From assembly GCF_004336985.1 (NCBI RefSeq), contig NZ_SJUO01000002.1, positions 372,001 to 436,000 on the forward strand: a stretch of DNA of 64,000 bases, given 5' to 3'. Origin of the DNA: Exiguobacterium sp. SL-9. GTDB lineage: Bacteria; Bacillota; Bacilli; Exiguobacteriales; Exiguobacteriaceae. Below the pieces are notes generated by a model. The model saw only the letters and a program-made list of their open reading frames with translations, was not told the origin of the DNA and ran no database searches. This document shows, piece after piece, positions 35,185 to 44,068 of the stretch (its first letter is position 1; each line of letters opens with the position of its first letter). The position numbers were made by a program, and so were the translations under genes.

Positions 35185-36036
35185 TTATCTACTTGTTAGG
35201 CGCTGGAGATGCATCGTCAAATATGTCGCTTCACCTCGCGGGACCGGACGCTTTAATTCGCGTTCCATGATGCCCATCAGCTCCCAAGCAGTACTATAGC
35301 ATAGCGGATATTCTTCGCGCAATACCTTTTCAATTTTTTGTGGGGCCTCCACCATCTCACCCGTCGCAACCCGCTCAACGGCGTACCTTAAGTGCCGAAG
35401 TAAGCGCTTATAATCGAGTGAACTTCGGTCCATTTTGACGTTCAAACGACTCTCAATTGCTTGTACGATTTGGCCAATGATTTGGTTGTGCCGATTGACC
35501 TCGAGTACGTTTTTGAACGTCGTCGCCGAATGGATATGGAGCGCGATGAAACCAATCTCCGCGTCCGGCAACAGGACGTCGAGTCGCTCGTGAATCATAT
35601 CGACAATCCGTTCAGCCAAAGCGTACTCGTTCGGATAGAGCGATTCAGTTTCAAGTAAGAACGGATTCGTCACTTCCATCCCTTGTTCGATCCGCTTCAT
35701 TGTGAAAAACAAGTGATCGGTCAAACCAATGTGGATATGTTGATCGACTTTTTTGCCCGTGTTGTTCTCGATAAAGCCGACAATCTCTTGCATGAAGGCA
35801 ATGAAGTCCTCATCGACATGTTTGACGAGTTCACGATATTGCGATTGTTCTTCCTTATCCGTCAGTTGATACACTTTCTCCGGGACACTGGCTGGGTCGA
35901 CGAGATCGCCCGCTTTCTTGCCGAAGCCAATCCCCTTCCCGAGTAGAATGACTTCCGGTTCCGGATCATGTTGGCAAATGACAACGCTATTATTCAACAC
36001 TTTCTTGATCGTATACATCGGTAATGTCATTCTCAT
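35185..36036 (-). CDS. glcT: PtsG operon antiterminator GlcT
   Basis: 283 residues: N-terminal RNA-binding domain (about 1-60, IKKVLNNSVVICQ), PRD1 (about 65-170) and PRD2 (about 175-283), each with the conserved histidines (QHIHIGLTDH, LHIHSA, LTMHLQRL) that the PTS phosphorylates. Without glucose the phosphorylated EII keeps it inactive; with glucose it binds the RAT in the ptsG leader. The start is either ATG 36036 or ATG 36030; the AAGGGA site fits the second slightly better. Confidence 0.93.
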   Translation of the reverse strand: MRMTLPMYTIKKVLNNSVVICQHDPEPEVILLGKGIGFGKKAGDLVDPASVPEKVYQLTDKEEQSQYRELVKHVDEDFIAFMQEIVGFIENNTGKKVDQHIHIGLTDHLFFTMKRIEQGMEVTNPFLLETESLYPNEYALAERIVDMIHERLDVLLPDAEIGFIALHIHSATTFKNVLEVNRHNQIIGQIVQAIESRLNVKMDRSSLDYKRLLRHLRYAVERVATGEMVEAPQKIEKVLREEYPLCYSTAWELMGIMERELKRPVPRGEATYLTMHLQRLTSR

Positions 36037-36109
36037 CGCATCCCTTACTAATTAAATCGTTATCTTATCTAGTATATCGGTTCGCCCTCTAAAAAAGTAG
36101 GCGGAAAAC

Positions 36110-36139
36110 AAAAAAAGACGAACATTTCTGTCGTCTTTA
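36110..36139 (-). terminator. Terminator of yuiB
   Basis: On the minus strand AAAGACG-11 nt-CGTCTTT followed by T run; the stem overlaps the yuiB stop. Confidence 0.75.
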
Positions 36140-36454
36140 AAACATTGAGTAACCGCTCTTTCGCAAATAGCGAATCGTGACGCCGGCCAATATCGCACCG
36201 AGCAACCCGAAACCGAGCATGAACACATCCAAAAACTGAAGTCCGAGCACCCGTTCGTAGACGTTGGCGAGCGCGGTCGATGTTTCTGTGATGTAACTCG
36301 AGAGCTTGACGTTATCAATCATCATAATGACGAAAATCGGATAGATGAACACGAGTGTCCATGTTTTTTTAAGTAGCATGTTCAAAATGAAGCCGATGCT
36401 GAAGAAGATGACCAAATAAAGAATCGCCCCAATGACAGCCTGGATGATATGCAT
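36137..36454 (-). CDS. yuiB: YuiB family membrane protein
   Basis: 105 residues with three hydrophobic segments; IGFILNMLLKKTW and the end RKSGYSMF agree with B. subtilis YuiB. In both species it lies beside the type II NADH dehydrogenase gene. Function unknown; a respiratory link is suggested by context only. RBS AAAGGGGGG is unusually G-rich. Confidence 0.78.
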   Translation of the reverse strand: MHIIQAVIGAILYLVIFFSIGFILNMLLKKTWTLVFIYPIFVIMMIDNVKLSSYITETSTALANVYERVLGLQFLDVFMLGFGLLGAILAGVTIRYLRKSGYSMF

Positions 36455-36532
36455 GCGATTGCCCCCCTTTTCCCGTTGTCTATTATACCGAATCGTCCTC
36501 TCTTAGGTCAAAGGTGAACCATAAGGCGTCAT

Positions 36533-36567
36533 CAAAAAAAGTAGCCCGTTCGGATGAGCGGGCTACT
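36533..36567 (-). terminator. Terminator of the NADH dehydrogenase gene
   Basis: On the minus strand AAGTAGCCCG-10 nt-CGGGCTACTT followed by a T run. It separates the gene from yuiB. Confidence 0.9.
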
Positions 36568-36579
36568 TGGTCATATTGC

Positions 36580-37791
36580 TTAGAATTTACCTTTTTTGAG
36601 GACGAGACCGTACTTCTTCAATTCGATGAAGTGTTTGTTGTCGATCACTTTCTTCATGAATGAAGCGTTGCGACCGAAGACCTTTTTGCCCATGACGATG
36701 CCGATACCGTCGTTGTGGCCAAGTGATGCGACTGTCCCTTTGCTCTCATACGCGAATTTCGAAGTCGATTTCCCGTTGATGAGCGCCGCGATGTTTTTCG
36801 CCACATTGTGCGCTTGTTGTGTCGCGATTTGGGCAGTCGGCGGGTACGGACGGTTTGAGACCGGGTCCATGACAGCCGAGCAGTCACCGATGATGAAGAC
36901 GTTGTCGTGACCAGGGGCACGGTTGTCCGCCTCGACCATGACACGGTTACGGACCGCTTCGAAGCCAGACTTCTCGATGATTGGGCTACCGCTCACGCCA
37001 CCTGTCCAAAGGATTGTGTTCGCTGCGATCGTTTCCGTCGTGTCGCCTTGAAGCGGACCGAACGTGACGACACCTGGTTCCACGCCTTTGATGCCGTTAC
37101 CGAGTTTCATCTCGACGCCGTTACGCTCGAGCCACTTCTGTGCGTACGTCGTGAGTTCTGGATCGAAACCAGGAAGAACGGTCGGAGCCGCTTCGATGTT
37201 CACGATACGAACCGCTTCGCGTGGTACGTCATACTGTTTGCAAAGTTCAGGCACACGGTTGACGAGTTCGCCGAGGAATTCAATTCCTGTGAAACCTGCG
37301 CCACCGACGACGATTGTCACGTACGAGCGGTCAGCTGAACCGTTCGTTTTATATTGAGCGAACGAGTATTCGATATGTTCTTTAATTTTACGGACGCTGT
37401 TCAATGAACTGATTGTCATCGCGTTCTCTTTAAGGCCAGGGATACCGAATGTTTCTGGTACGCCACCGAGTGCGAATACGACATAATCATATTCAACTGC
37501 TGAACCGTCTACGAGCAAGACTTGTTTTGCCGTAGTATCGACGCGATCGACGATCCCTTTGACAAATTTCACACGTGATGGGTTCACGACGTCGTTGATA
37601 TAGATACGAGCTTGCTCCGGTTTCATCGTTCCGGCCGCTGGTTCATGGAGCCACGTCGTCTGGTAATGGTAATCATGCTTGTTGATGAGCGTGATGTTCG
37701 CGTCGCCAGCTGAGAGCGTCTTCTGGAGGTTCACCGCTGTGATGAGTCCGCCGAAACCTGCGCCAAGAATAACAATGTTAGGTCGTTTCAT
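36580..37791 (-). CDS. yumB: Type II NADH dehydrogenase (NDH-2)
   Basis: 403 residues. N-terminal FAD loop VILGAGFGG, central NADH loop VVGGAGFTGIE, and the GDCSAVMDP and PPTAQIATQQA segments near the quinone site. It is a membrane-bound, non-pumping enzyme that moves electrons from NADH to menaquinone. ATG 37791 with AAGGTGG upstream is preferred over GTG 37803. Divergent from yumC; neighbours yuiB, yumC are as in B. subtilis. Confidence 0.93.
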   Translation of the reverse strand: MKRPNIVILGAGFGGLITAVNLQKTLSAGDANITLINKHDYHYQTTWLHEPAAGTMKPEQARIYINDVVNPSRVKFVKGIVDRVDTTAKQVLLVDGSAVEYDYVVFALGGVPETFGIPGLKENAMTISSLNSVRKIKEHIEYSFAQYKTNGSADRSYVTIVVGGAGFTGIEFLGELVNRVPELCKQYDVPREAVRIVNIEAAPTVLPGFDPELTTYAQKWLERNGVEMKLGNGIKGVEPGVVTFGPLQGDTTETIAANTILWTGGVSGSPIIEKSGFEAVRNRVMVEADNRAPGHDNVFIIGDCSAVMDPVSNRPYPPTAQIATQQAHNVAKNIAALINGKSTSKFAYESKGTVASLGHNDGIGIVMGKKVFGRNASFMKKVIDNKHFIELKKYGLVLKKGKF

Positions 37792-37861
37792 GTTCATTTC
37801 CACCTTGTTTTGATAGTTTTGTTTTCTCGAACACGTATGTTGTGTGTTTTTTCACATGCGT

Positions 37862-37903
37862 GTTCACAATAAAGCCTAAACCTTGTTCAACCAATGTTCA
37901 CAA
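37862..37903. promoter_or_regulatory. Repeated GTTCACAA sites between NDH-2 and yumC
   Basis: GTTCACAA occurs at 37862-37869 and 37896-37903 in the same orientation, 34 bp apart. On the minus strand each reads TTGTGAAC, a half-site of the Rex (NADH-sensing) operator TTGTGAA-N4-TTCACAA, but no full palindrome is formed. Confidence 0.3.
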
Positions 37904-38057
37904 TTGCTTCTCGTCCATTGTACGCTCTTTATTTTGTTTTCTCAATGGAAAAGCATATCTTCTTGAATTTTTTTTGAAAGTATAGGATGTTTGTACAGAA
38001 TGGATTTAATTCATAATTGTCACTATAATGGATGTATACGTTTTGAGGAGGAATTCG

Positions 38058-39035
38058 ATGAAATCGACGAAAGATGTGATCATCATCGGTGGCGGCCCGG
38101 TCGGACTGTTCACCGCATTTTATGCAGGTATGCGCCAACTCGATACGGCGTTGATTGAGAGTTTGCCACAACTTGGCGGACAATTGTCGACACTGTATCC
38201 AGAAAAATATATTTACGACATCGCCGGCTTCCCGAAAGTGAAAGCCCAAGATTTGATTGACCAATTGAAAGCCCAAGCCGATCAGTTCGAACAAGACTAT
38301 CGCCTCGGGGAAACAGTTGAAACGGTCGAGCGTCTCGAAGACGGCACGTTCCAGATTACAACGAATAAAGATGAGTACCATACGAAAGCGATCATCATCA
38401 CGGCTGGGAACGGGGCATTCGCCGCACGACCACTCGGTCTCGATGGTTGTGAAGACTATGCGAATCTTCATTACTTCGTCGATAACATGGAGAAATTCCG
38501 TGATCGTCGCGTCATGATCGCCGGCGGCGGTGACTCGGCTGTTGACTGGGCACTCATGCTCGAAGGAGTTGCGAAGGAAGTCCATATCGTTCACCGCCGT
38601 GACCGCTTCCGTGCACACGAGCATACGGTCGAACAGATGAAGGCATCGACAATCAACGTCTGGACGCCATATAACATCGAATCCCTTTCAGGTGAGACAC
38701 ACATCGAGTCGGTCGAGTTGACGGACAAGGATGGCGAATCGAAATTCGTCGAAATCGATGACCTCATCTGTAACTACGGTTTCGTTTCGTCGCTTGGCCC
38801 AATCAAGAACTGGGGCATGGAGTTCGAGAAGAACACGATCCGTGTCGACTCGCGCATGGAGACGACGGTCGCCGGCATCTTCGCCTGCGGTGACATCGCC
38901 ACGTACGAAGGAAAAGTAAAATTGATTGCGACAGGCTTCGGTGAAGCACCAATCGCCATCAACCAAGTGAAGCAGCTCGTCGACCCGACAGCACGCCATC
39001 CGCAACATTCAACTTCGGTATTTGCCGGTAAATAA
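38058..39035 (+). CDS. yumC: Ferredoxin/flavodoxin-NADP+ reductase, YumC type
   Basis: 325 residues, thioredoxin-reductase-like fold without the CxxC redox pair. FAD loop [10 protein letters not shown] at the start, NADP loop [12 protein letters not shown] near residue 155 and C-terminal [10 protein letters not shown]. It moves electrons between NADPH and ferredoxin or flavodoxin, and so could feed the flavodoxin of the RNR operon. ATG 38058 follows AGGAGG. Confidence 0.93.
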   Translation: MKSTKDVIIIGGGPVGLFTAFYAGMRQLDTALIESLPQLGGQLSTLYPEKYIYDIAGFPKVKAQDLIDQLKAQADQFEQDYRLGETVETVERLEDGTFQITTNKDEYHTKAIIITAGNGAFAARPLGLDGCEDYANLHYFVDNMEKFRDRRVMIAGGGDSAVDWALMLEGVAKEVHIVHRRDRFRAHEHTVEQMKASTINVWTPYNIESLSGETHIESVELTDKDGESKFVEIDDLICNYGFVSSLGPIKNWGMEFEKNTIRVDSRMETTVAGIFACGDIATYEGKVKLIATGFGEAPIAINQVKQLVDPTARHPQHSTSVFAGK

Positions 39036-39041
39036 AAGATG

Positions 39042-39069
39042 TGGCCCTCATCACGATGAGGGCCATTTT
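39042..39069. terminator. Bidirectional terminator yumC / epimerase
   Basis: TGGCCCTCAT-CACG-ATGAGGGCCA between convergent genes, followed by TTTTC. Confidence 0.85.
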
Positions 39070-39923
39070 CATTTGCGGATTGTCTGCACGATGACCCGGT
39101 CGAGCCAATCATCGAGTTGGGTAAAGACGAAGCCGGCCTTTTTCGCCTCGGCAATCGACATATAATAGTCGACGTCCGTATCGTACGGTGATGACTCGCC
39201 GTCCTTGATGATTTGGACCGGTTTATTCAAATGATGGCCGATCCGTTCCATGAGCGCACCGAGTGAGATGACTCCTTCACTCGCCGCATTGAACGGTCCG
39301 GTCACGTTCGCCCGACCGACCCATTCCAAAAAGGCCGCTGCTTCAAAACTTGAGATAAAACCCATCTTCGCTTCCGGATGATGGAGGACGACCGGCTCTT
39401 CCCGACGGACGGCGTCGATATAAAACTTGAGACGATCTGTATAGTCGTCCGGACCGACTACAATCGGCAAGCGAACCGTTGCGACCGGGAACGACGCTCG
39501 ATGGAAGAAGTAGGACTCGGCCTCTCGCTTCCCTTGTCCATAGTCATGTTCGGATTCGAGATGATAGTCGTAGTGGAGCGGATTAAAATCACTTTCTTTC
39601 AAATCGGCACCTGGTGCATAGACGGACATCGTCGACGTGAGTACATATTTACCGACTTGATCCATGAAAGCGTCCGAGGCGATTTTCGCTTGATACGGGT
39701 TAAAGCAAATATTGTCATAGACGAGGTCATAATGGTCGCGCGACAAGTCTTTCATCGTCGCCACCGACTGCCGGTCCCCTTTGATTGAACGGATCCCTTC
39801 CGCCTCGGGCACTTGCAGTTGTCCGCGCGTCACAATCGTCACCTCGTCGCCAGCCTCCGCCAACCGAAGTGCCAACCGCTTTCCAAAGTAGCGTGAGCCA
39901 CCGAAAATCAATACTTTTCTCAT
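39069..39923 (-). CDS. NAD-dependent epimerase/dehydratase family protein
   Basis: 284 residues. Rossmann loop VLIFGGSRYFGK at the N-terminus; Ser/Thr in LTSTMSVYAPG followed by Y in the HDYGQGKREAE stretch (YxxxK: YGQGK) gives the short-chain dehydrogenase active site. It may act on a nucleotide sugar; substrate unknown. ATG 39923 follows GGGAGGGG; a longer reading to 39998 crosses the promoter. Confidence 0.8.
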   Translation of the reverse strand: MRKVLIFGGSRYFGKRLALRLAEAGDEVTIVTRGQLQVPEAEGIRSIKGDRQSVATMKDLSRDHYDLVYDNICFNPYQAKIASDAFMDQVGKYVLTSTMSVYAPGADLKESDFNPLHYDYHLESEHDYGQGKREAESYFFHRASFPVATVRLPIVVGPDDYTDRLKFYIDAVRREEPVVLHHPEAKMGFISSFEAAAFLEWVGRANVTGPFNAASEGVISLGALMERIGHHLNKPVQIIKDGESSPYDTDVDYYMSIAEAKKAGFVFTQLDDWLDRVIVQTIRK

Positions 39924-40000
39924 CGTCCCTACCCCTCCCACATAAAAATGACATCTCTTTTCATTTTCCCTTGCGTCCTCTCGACTAATCTTCCACATCC

Positions 40001-40028
40001 TTGAATATTTTTGTTATTCTTATATATA
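40001..40028 (+). promoter_or_regulatory. Promoter of the 80-residue gene
   Basis: TTGAAT (40001-40006), 16-nt spacer, TATATA (40023-40028), 24 bp before the start codon. Confidence 0.5.
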
Positions 40029-40051
40029 TAGAAAAGAAAGAGGCGAAGCCC

Positions 40052-40294
40052 ATGCATCAACTTATGTTAGAAAAAGGATGGACGTGTGAGTTACCGAAGC
40101 AATACGCCATCTATCAAAGTTTATCGGACTTCAGCCGTTACTCGGTCCTTGACCAAGAGGAAGAGAGCGTCTGTTCGTTCCAAATCACGACCGACACATG
40201 CAAAATCACGGCGTTCCGCCCTTGGCAACATCACATCGAATTGGATGCGACGTCAAAAGTGATTCGCTTGATTTTGATGGAAGAAACTGATTGA
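40052..40294 (+). CDS. Hypothetical protein, 80 residues
   Basis: Small soluble protein (MHQLMLEKGW...), with three cysteines, no signal peptide or membrane segment. It has its own promoter, a fair ribosome site and a terminator, so it is likely real. I do not recognise the family. It ends near the IscA-type gene on the other strand. Confidence 0.6.
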   Translation: MHQLMLEKGWTCELPKQYAIYQSLSDFSRYSVLDQEEESVCSFQITTDTCKITAFRPWQHHIELDATSKVIRLILMEETD

Positions 40295-40298
40295 ATCA

Positions 40299-40331
40299 AA
40301 AAAAGGCCAATCGTCCATACGATTGGCCTTT
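40299..40331. terminator. Bidirectional terminator hypothetical / IscA-type gene
   Basis: AAAGGCCAATCG-TCCATA-CGATTGGCCTTT with flanking A and T runs. Confidence 0.9.
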
Positions 40332-40334
40332 CGT

Positions 40335-40691
40335 TTAGCAATCTCCCGGTGTCCCGGCGTTCGACGCCGTCCGGAAACTCGAACCGCAACCGCACGTGGC
40401 GATGGCGTTCGGGTTCTTAATCGTGAAGCCCCCTCCGAGCATCGACTGCTTATAGTCAATCTCGAGACCGTCGACGACCCCATGATCGGCTTCGGCGACG
40501 ATAACCCGGACACCGTAGTGGTCAAACTGAACGTCCTTGTCTGTTTTATCTTCATCAAACCCCATCCCGTACGATAGACCGGTACATCCCCCACCTTGGA
40601 CCTTGATGCGCAAGTACTGATTGTCGGGGTGTTCGGTTTGTTTCATCATATCGATGACTTGTAATGCAGCTGACTCTGTCAAATGAATCAT
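40335..40691 (-). CDS. Iron-sulfur cluster carrier, IscA/HesB family (YutM-like)
   Basis: 118 residues. The three family cysteines are present: GGGCTGLSYGM and CGCGSSF near the C-terminus. A-type carriers hold and pass Fe-S clusters to apoproteins. In B. subtilis yutM lies near yuzB and yutJ as here. The C-terminus has an extra TASNAGTPGDC tail ending in a cysteine. Confidence 0.87.
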   Translation of the reverse strand: MIHLTESAALQVIDMMKQTEHPDNQYLRIKVQGGGCTGLSYGMGFDEDKTDKDVQFDHYGVRVIVAEADHGVVDGLEIDYKQSMLGGGFTIKNPNAIATCGCGSSFRTASNAGTPGDC

Positions 40692-40732
40692 CTGAACTCC
40701 TCCTTCATTATCTTAACTTCAAGTCAACTGAC

Positions 40733-40761
40733 TTGAGATTTTGTGAAATATCTTGTATAAC
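40733..40761 (+). promoter_or_regulatory. Promoter of the ribU leader
   Basis: TTGAGA (40733-40738), 17-nt spacer, TATAAC (40756-40761), about 30 bp before the FMN aptamer. Confidence 0.75.
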
Positions 40762-40791
40762 TAAACTGTAACAAAAAAAATTAAATCGTTC

Positions 40792-40927
40792 CATCTTCGG
40801 GGCAGGGTGAAATTCCCGACCGGCGGTATTGAAGACATGATCTTCTCAGCCCGTGAGCGAGCAAGGCGTTGCTTGCTGATTTCGTGAGATTCGAAAGCCG
40901 ACAGTAAAGTCTGGATGGGAGAAGATG
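40792..40927 (+). ncRNA. FMN riboswitch (RFN element)
   Basis: ATCTTCGGGGCAGGGTGAAA, CCCGACCGGCGGTA, AGCCCGTGAGCG, GAAAGCCGACAGT and TGGATGGGAGAAGAT follow the RFN core in order, and ATCTTC/GAAGAT close P1. It senses FMN. Confidence 0.97.
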
Positions 40928-41012
40928 GCGGCATCCGACCGATATCCGGATGTTTTCTTTGGTATGGTTTAAACACCGATGAGAACATCTATTTCGTATG
41001 CGCGTAAACTCT

Positions 41013-41040
41013 CCCGATTGTTTCATACAATCGGGTTTTT
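41013..41040 (+). terminator. Riboswitch-controlled terminator of ribU
   Basis: CCCGATTGT-5 nt-ACAATCGGG followed by TTTTT, between the FMN aptamer and ribU. Confidence 0.9.
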
Positions 41041-41089
41041 CTATGCGACGGGTGCCATTCATCAAGGAGCGACAAAAGGAGAGATTTTG

Positions 41090-41677
41090 ATGAAAACAAC
41101 GCGCAACAAACGATTGACAACACTGGTGACGCTATCGATGCTCGGGGCCATTTCTTTTGTCCTCATGCTCTTTAACTTCCCACTGCCATTCCTACCACCA
41201 TTCCTAAAAGTGGACTTTAGTGACATTCCCGCGCTCGTCGCCGGGATCGTGTTCTCCCCACTCGCAGGCGTTGTGGTCGTCGCTCTAAAAAACGTCCTCT
41301 ACTATGTCTTTAACGGTGGCGGCGTTCCGGTCGGTGAAGTCGCAAACTTCTTTGCAGGCGTCGCCTTCATGTATCCGGTCGCATGGTTCTACCATAAACG
41401 TAAAACGAATAAAGCGCTCGCTTCAGGCCTCGTGGCCGGTACGATCACGATGGCGCTCAGCTTGGCGATTTTGAACTATTTGCTCATCTTACCAGCCTAT
41501 GCGTTCTTCTTCGGCATGACCGAGATGGCGCAACCGGCAGTCAAAACGGACCTCGTCCTCTACGGTATCTTGCCGTTCAACTTCATTAAGGCTTTGTTGA
41601 TCAGCGCCTTGTTCGTCCCACTCTTCCTCAAACTGAAGCCGTGGATCGAACGTCAGCGCATGCAACTTCAAGCGTAA
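41090..41677 (+). CDS. ribU: Riboflavin ECF transporter S component
   Basis: 195 residues, six hydrophobic segments. LKVDFSDIPALVAG and the KNVLYYVFNGG segment are RibU/FmnP features. It binds riboflavin and works with the shared ECF A1A2T energy module, which is not in this window. The FMN riboswitch upstream confirms the substrate. ATG 41090 follows AAAAGGAGAG; an earlier in-frame ATG at 40979 would put the terminator in coding sequence. Confidence 0.94.
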   Translation: MKTTRNKRLTTLVTLSMLGAISFVLMLFNFPLPFLPPFLKVDFSDIPALVAGIVFSPLAGVVVVALKNVLYYVFNGGGVPVGEVANFFAGVAFMYPVAWFYHKRKTNKALASGLVAGTITMALSLAILNYLLILPAYAFFFGMTEMAQPAVKTDLVLYGILPFNFIKALLISALFVPLFLKLKPWIERQRMQLQA

Positions 41678-41680
41678 ACG

Positions 41681-41714
41681 AAAAGCACCTGGACACCAGT
41701 CTAGGTGCTTTTTT
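41681..41714. terminator. Bidirectional terminator ribU / 2H gene
   Basis: AAAAGCACCT-12 nt-AGGTGCTTTTTT between convergent genes. Confidence 0.85.
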
Positions 41715-42249
41715 CGGATAAAGATACCGAATGAACAACACGCACGTCACTCGGCGTTACAAGTTCGATTAACGCCACCTCTACAACTTTTCCAGACAAC
41801 GGTTTTACAGTGTCCGTACAATATTCAAAAGCATCTTTCATCTCTTTTTTAGACAACCTGTTTGCCAGCGTGCAATGCGGAATCCATGACTCCGGCAAAT
41901 ATAGGGACTCAACGTTATCGTTAAACGACCCAAATACACGGTGATGCTCTGAATGGAGGCCCCTCAATCCGGATGAAATTGTAGGTGAAAGAAACAACGC
42001 CCCCGATTGAATAAACGTGCCTAACGTGCTAAACGTTAGATGGACAACCTCTTTCGATTGATAGTGGGTGTCCAGAAGTCCGATATACGCCTCGACATCT
42101 AAACGGTTATAACTCGCTAACGTGATGTGCGGTTGTCGATCCGAAACTTCAAATGCATAAGAAGTAATTCCTTCTCGTTTTAAGCCTTCCCATACCTCTC
42201 TAATTCGTTTCTCTGTTTGTTCATCAAAAAGCGCGATCATTCCATACAT
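41701..42249 (-). CDS. 2H phosphoesterase, 2'-5' RNA ligase family
   Basis: 182 residues with the two HxT motifs of the family: PHITLA at about residue 40 and PHCTLA at about residue 124. Such proteins cut or join 2',5' and cyclic phosphodiester bonds of RNA or small nucleotides. Substrate unknown. RBS GGAGGAC. Codon use is a little more AT-rich than that of its neighbours. Confidence 0.8.
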   Translation of the reverse strand: MYGMIALFDEQTEKRIREVWEGLKREGITSYAFEVSDRQPHITLASYNRLDVEAYIGLLDTHYQSKEVVHLTFSTLGTFIQSGALFLSPTISSGLRGLHSEHHRVFGSFNDNVESLYLPESWIPHCTLANRLSKKEMKDAFEYCTDTVKPLSGKVVEVALIELVTPSDVRVVHSVSLSEKST

Positions 42250-42262
42250 TTTAGTCCTCCCA

Positions 42263-42295
42263 CAAAAAAAGAGTGACCACCGAAGTGATCACTCT
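42263..42295 (-). terminator. Terminator of nucleoside transporter gene
   Basis: On the minus strand AGAGTGATCAC-TTCG-GTGGTCACTCT followed by seven T. Confidence 0.92.
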
Positions 42296-42312
42296 GAGTA
42301 TAACGCGTTTGA

Positions 42313-43524
42313 TTAGAGAAGAAGACCAGCAAGTGTCGCTGACATCAAGTTGGCAAGCGTACCTGCGAGAATCGCAAGGACACCCATACGTGCGATGTCG
42401 TTACGACGGTTCGGCGCCATACCACCAAGACCACCAAGAAGGATAGCGAGTGATGAGATGTTGGCGAATCCACAGAGCGCGAACGCGATCATTGCTTCTG
42501 TACGAGCAGACAATTCACCAGAACCGATGATTGGTGCAAACTCAGAGAAGGCAACAAATTCGTTCAAGACGAGTTTTTGACCGAGGAAGCTACCGAACTG
42601 AACAGCATCAGCCCACGGTACACCGATAACGAACGCGAGTGGTGCGAACACGTAACCGAGAATCAATTGGAGTGAAAGGCCGTCGAAACCGAACAAGCCG
42701 CCAATCCCACCAAGAATCAAGTTAACGAGTGCAATCAATGATACGAAAGCAAGAAGCATTGCACCGACGTTCAATGCAAGGAAGAGACCGTCAGATGCAC
42801 CGCGAGCGGCCGCATCAACAAAGTTCGCTGCTTTGTTCTCTTCATCTTCAGCGATTTCGATATCGTCATCCGGCACATCTGTTTCCGGGACGATAATTTT
42901 TGCGAACATCAAACCAGCAGGTGCAGCCATGAAGCTCGCTGCGAGCAAGTACTCGAGTGGTACACCAAGAGCAGCGTATCCAGCAAGTACTGAACCGGCA
43001 ACCGATGCAAGACCACCGACCATGACGGCGAAGAGCTCCGATTGTGTCATCGTCGGAAGGTAAGGCTTGATGACAAGCGGCGCTTCCGTCTGACCGACGA
43101 AAATGTTCGCTGTCGCTGAGAGCGACTCTTTACGCGATGTGCCGAGTGCTTTCGCAAGAGCTGTTCCGAGAATACGGATGACCCATTGCATGACACCGAT
43201 GTAGTAAAGGAAAGCGATTAACGAAGACATAAAGATGATAATCGGTAACACTTGGAACGCGAAGACGAAATTGTCTCCTCCTACAGCTGTACCGAAAACG
43301 AAGCCGATTCCGGCGTTCGCCGTGTTCAAGACGTTTTGAACGCCTCCTGAGATAAATTCCAACGCGCTACGTCCTGCTGATGTGAAGAGGACAAGGAATG
43401 CGAACGTAAACTGTACCGCGAAAGCGGCAAGAACGGTACGCCATTTGATGGCTTTACGGTTGGTCGAGAAGATGTAAGCGATTCCAATTAGTGCCAAAAT
43501 ACCAACCACGCTCATGATATTCAT
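42313..43524 (-). CDS. nupC: Concentrative nucleoside transporter (NupC/YutK type)
   Basis: 403 residues, about ten membrane helices, with the CNT family GQTEAPLVIKPYLP and GYAALGVPLEYLLAAS and CGFANISSLAILLGG motifs. Imports nucleosides with H+ or Na+. Position next to yuzB-yutJ matches yutK of B. subtilis. A cre-like site lies upstream. RBS GAAAGGAG. Confidence 0.93.
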   Translation of the reverse strand: MNIMSVVGILALIGIAYIFSTNRKAIKWRTVLAAFAVQFTFAFLVLFTSAGRSALEFISGGVQNVLNTANAGIGFVFGTAVGGDNFVFAFQVLPIIIFMSSLIAFLYYIGVMQWVIRILGTALAKALGTSRKESLSATANIFVGQTEAPLVIKPYLPTMTQSELFAVMVGGLASVAGSVLAGYAALGVPLEYLLAASFMAAPAGLMFAKIIVPETDVPDDDIEIAEDEENKAANFVDAAARGASDGLFLALNVGAMLLAFVSLIALVNLILGGIGGLFGFDGLSLQLILGYVFAPLAFVIGVPWADAVQFGSFLGQKLVLNEFVAFSEFAPIIGSGELSARTEAMIAFALCGFANISSLAILLGGLGGMAPNRRNDIARMGVLAILAGTLANLMSATLAGLLL

Positions 43525-43596
43525 TGGTGTTGTGCTCCTTTCATATTGGGGAAACCTGATATTGTGATATACCCGAATCGAGATGTGCCCTACCGT

Positions 43597-43610
43597 TTGA
43601 AACGCTTTCT
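43597..43610. promoter_or_regulatory. cre-like site upstream of nupC
   Basis: Read on the minus strand, AGAAAGCGTTTCAA keeps the central cre core AAAGCGTTT. It lies about 75 bp before the start. A GTTGT/ACAAC dyad (about 43619-43638) is next to it. Confidence 0.4.
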
Positions 43611-43703
43611 TTTTATGTTGTTAAACGTCAGACAACCTACATTCGAACCTCTTTGAATATAACAGACCCTTTTTAAAAATGCAACGGGTCAAAACAGTCA
43701 AAA

Positions 43704-43735
43704 TAAAAAAAGTTTGAAGTTGCTTCAAACTTTTT
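43704..43735 (-). terminator. Terminator of yuzB
   Basis: AAAGTTTGAA-5 nt-TTCAAACTTT followed on the minus strand by seven T after the yuzB stop. Confidence 0.88.
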
Positions 43736-43971
43736 CACCAAGCCATTTCTTCAATTTTTTCATATACATTCGTCACGAGTTGCTCTGGCGTATCTCCCGT
43801 CACGACTTCGCCGTCGACGAGGCAAAACAAGTCGAGTGAACAGACTCCACAGTAGCCCGTACAGCCATATTCAACGACATCGAGGTCTGGATCGGACTCT
43901 AACTTTGCCCGGGCGATTTGCGAGCCCATCGCTAAATTCGAGGCACAGAACTCAATGATTGGATTCATCAT
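43735..43971 (-). CDS. yuzB: YuzB family protein (DUF1450)
   Basis: 78 residues. [13 protein letters not shown] at the start and [19 protein letters not shown] with clustered cysteines (CxxxCxxC) are typical of YuzB. The cysteines suggest a metal or Fe-S site. In B. subtilis yuzB is divergent from yutJ, as here. Start is ATG 43971 (or 43968) after AAAGGGTGA. Confidence 0.82.
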   Translation of the reverse strand: MMNPIIEFCASNLAMGSQIARAKLESDPDLDVVEYGCTGYCGVCSLDLFCLVDGEVVTGDTPEQLVTNVYEKIEEMAW

Positions 43972-44068
43972 ATCATTCACCCTTTCCCTTTCCTTCAAAG
44001 CAGGAAAATGGTTCTTCTACGGCGTATTATAACATGATACAGTTGAAGTGTAACAAAGGGGGATTTTT

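Noticed and set aside
37929-38624. 231-codon frame antisense to the start of yumC
   Set aside because: Covers the yumC promoter and coding start; no ribosome site and shadow composition.
40979-41090. Longer N-terminus for RibU
   Set aside because: It would translate through the FMN-riboswitch terminator; the ATG at 41090 has a good ribosome site and gives the usual family length.
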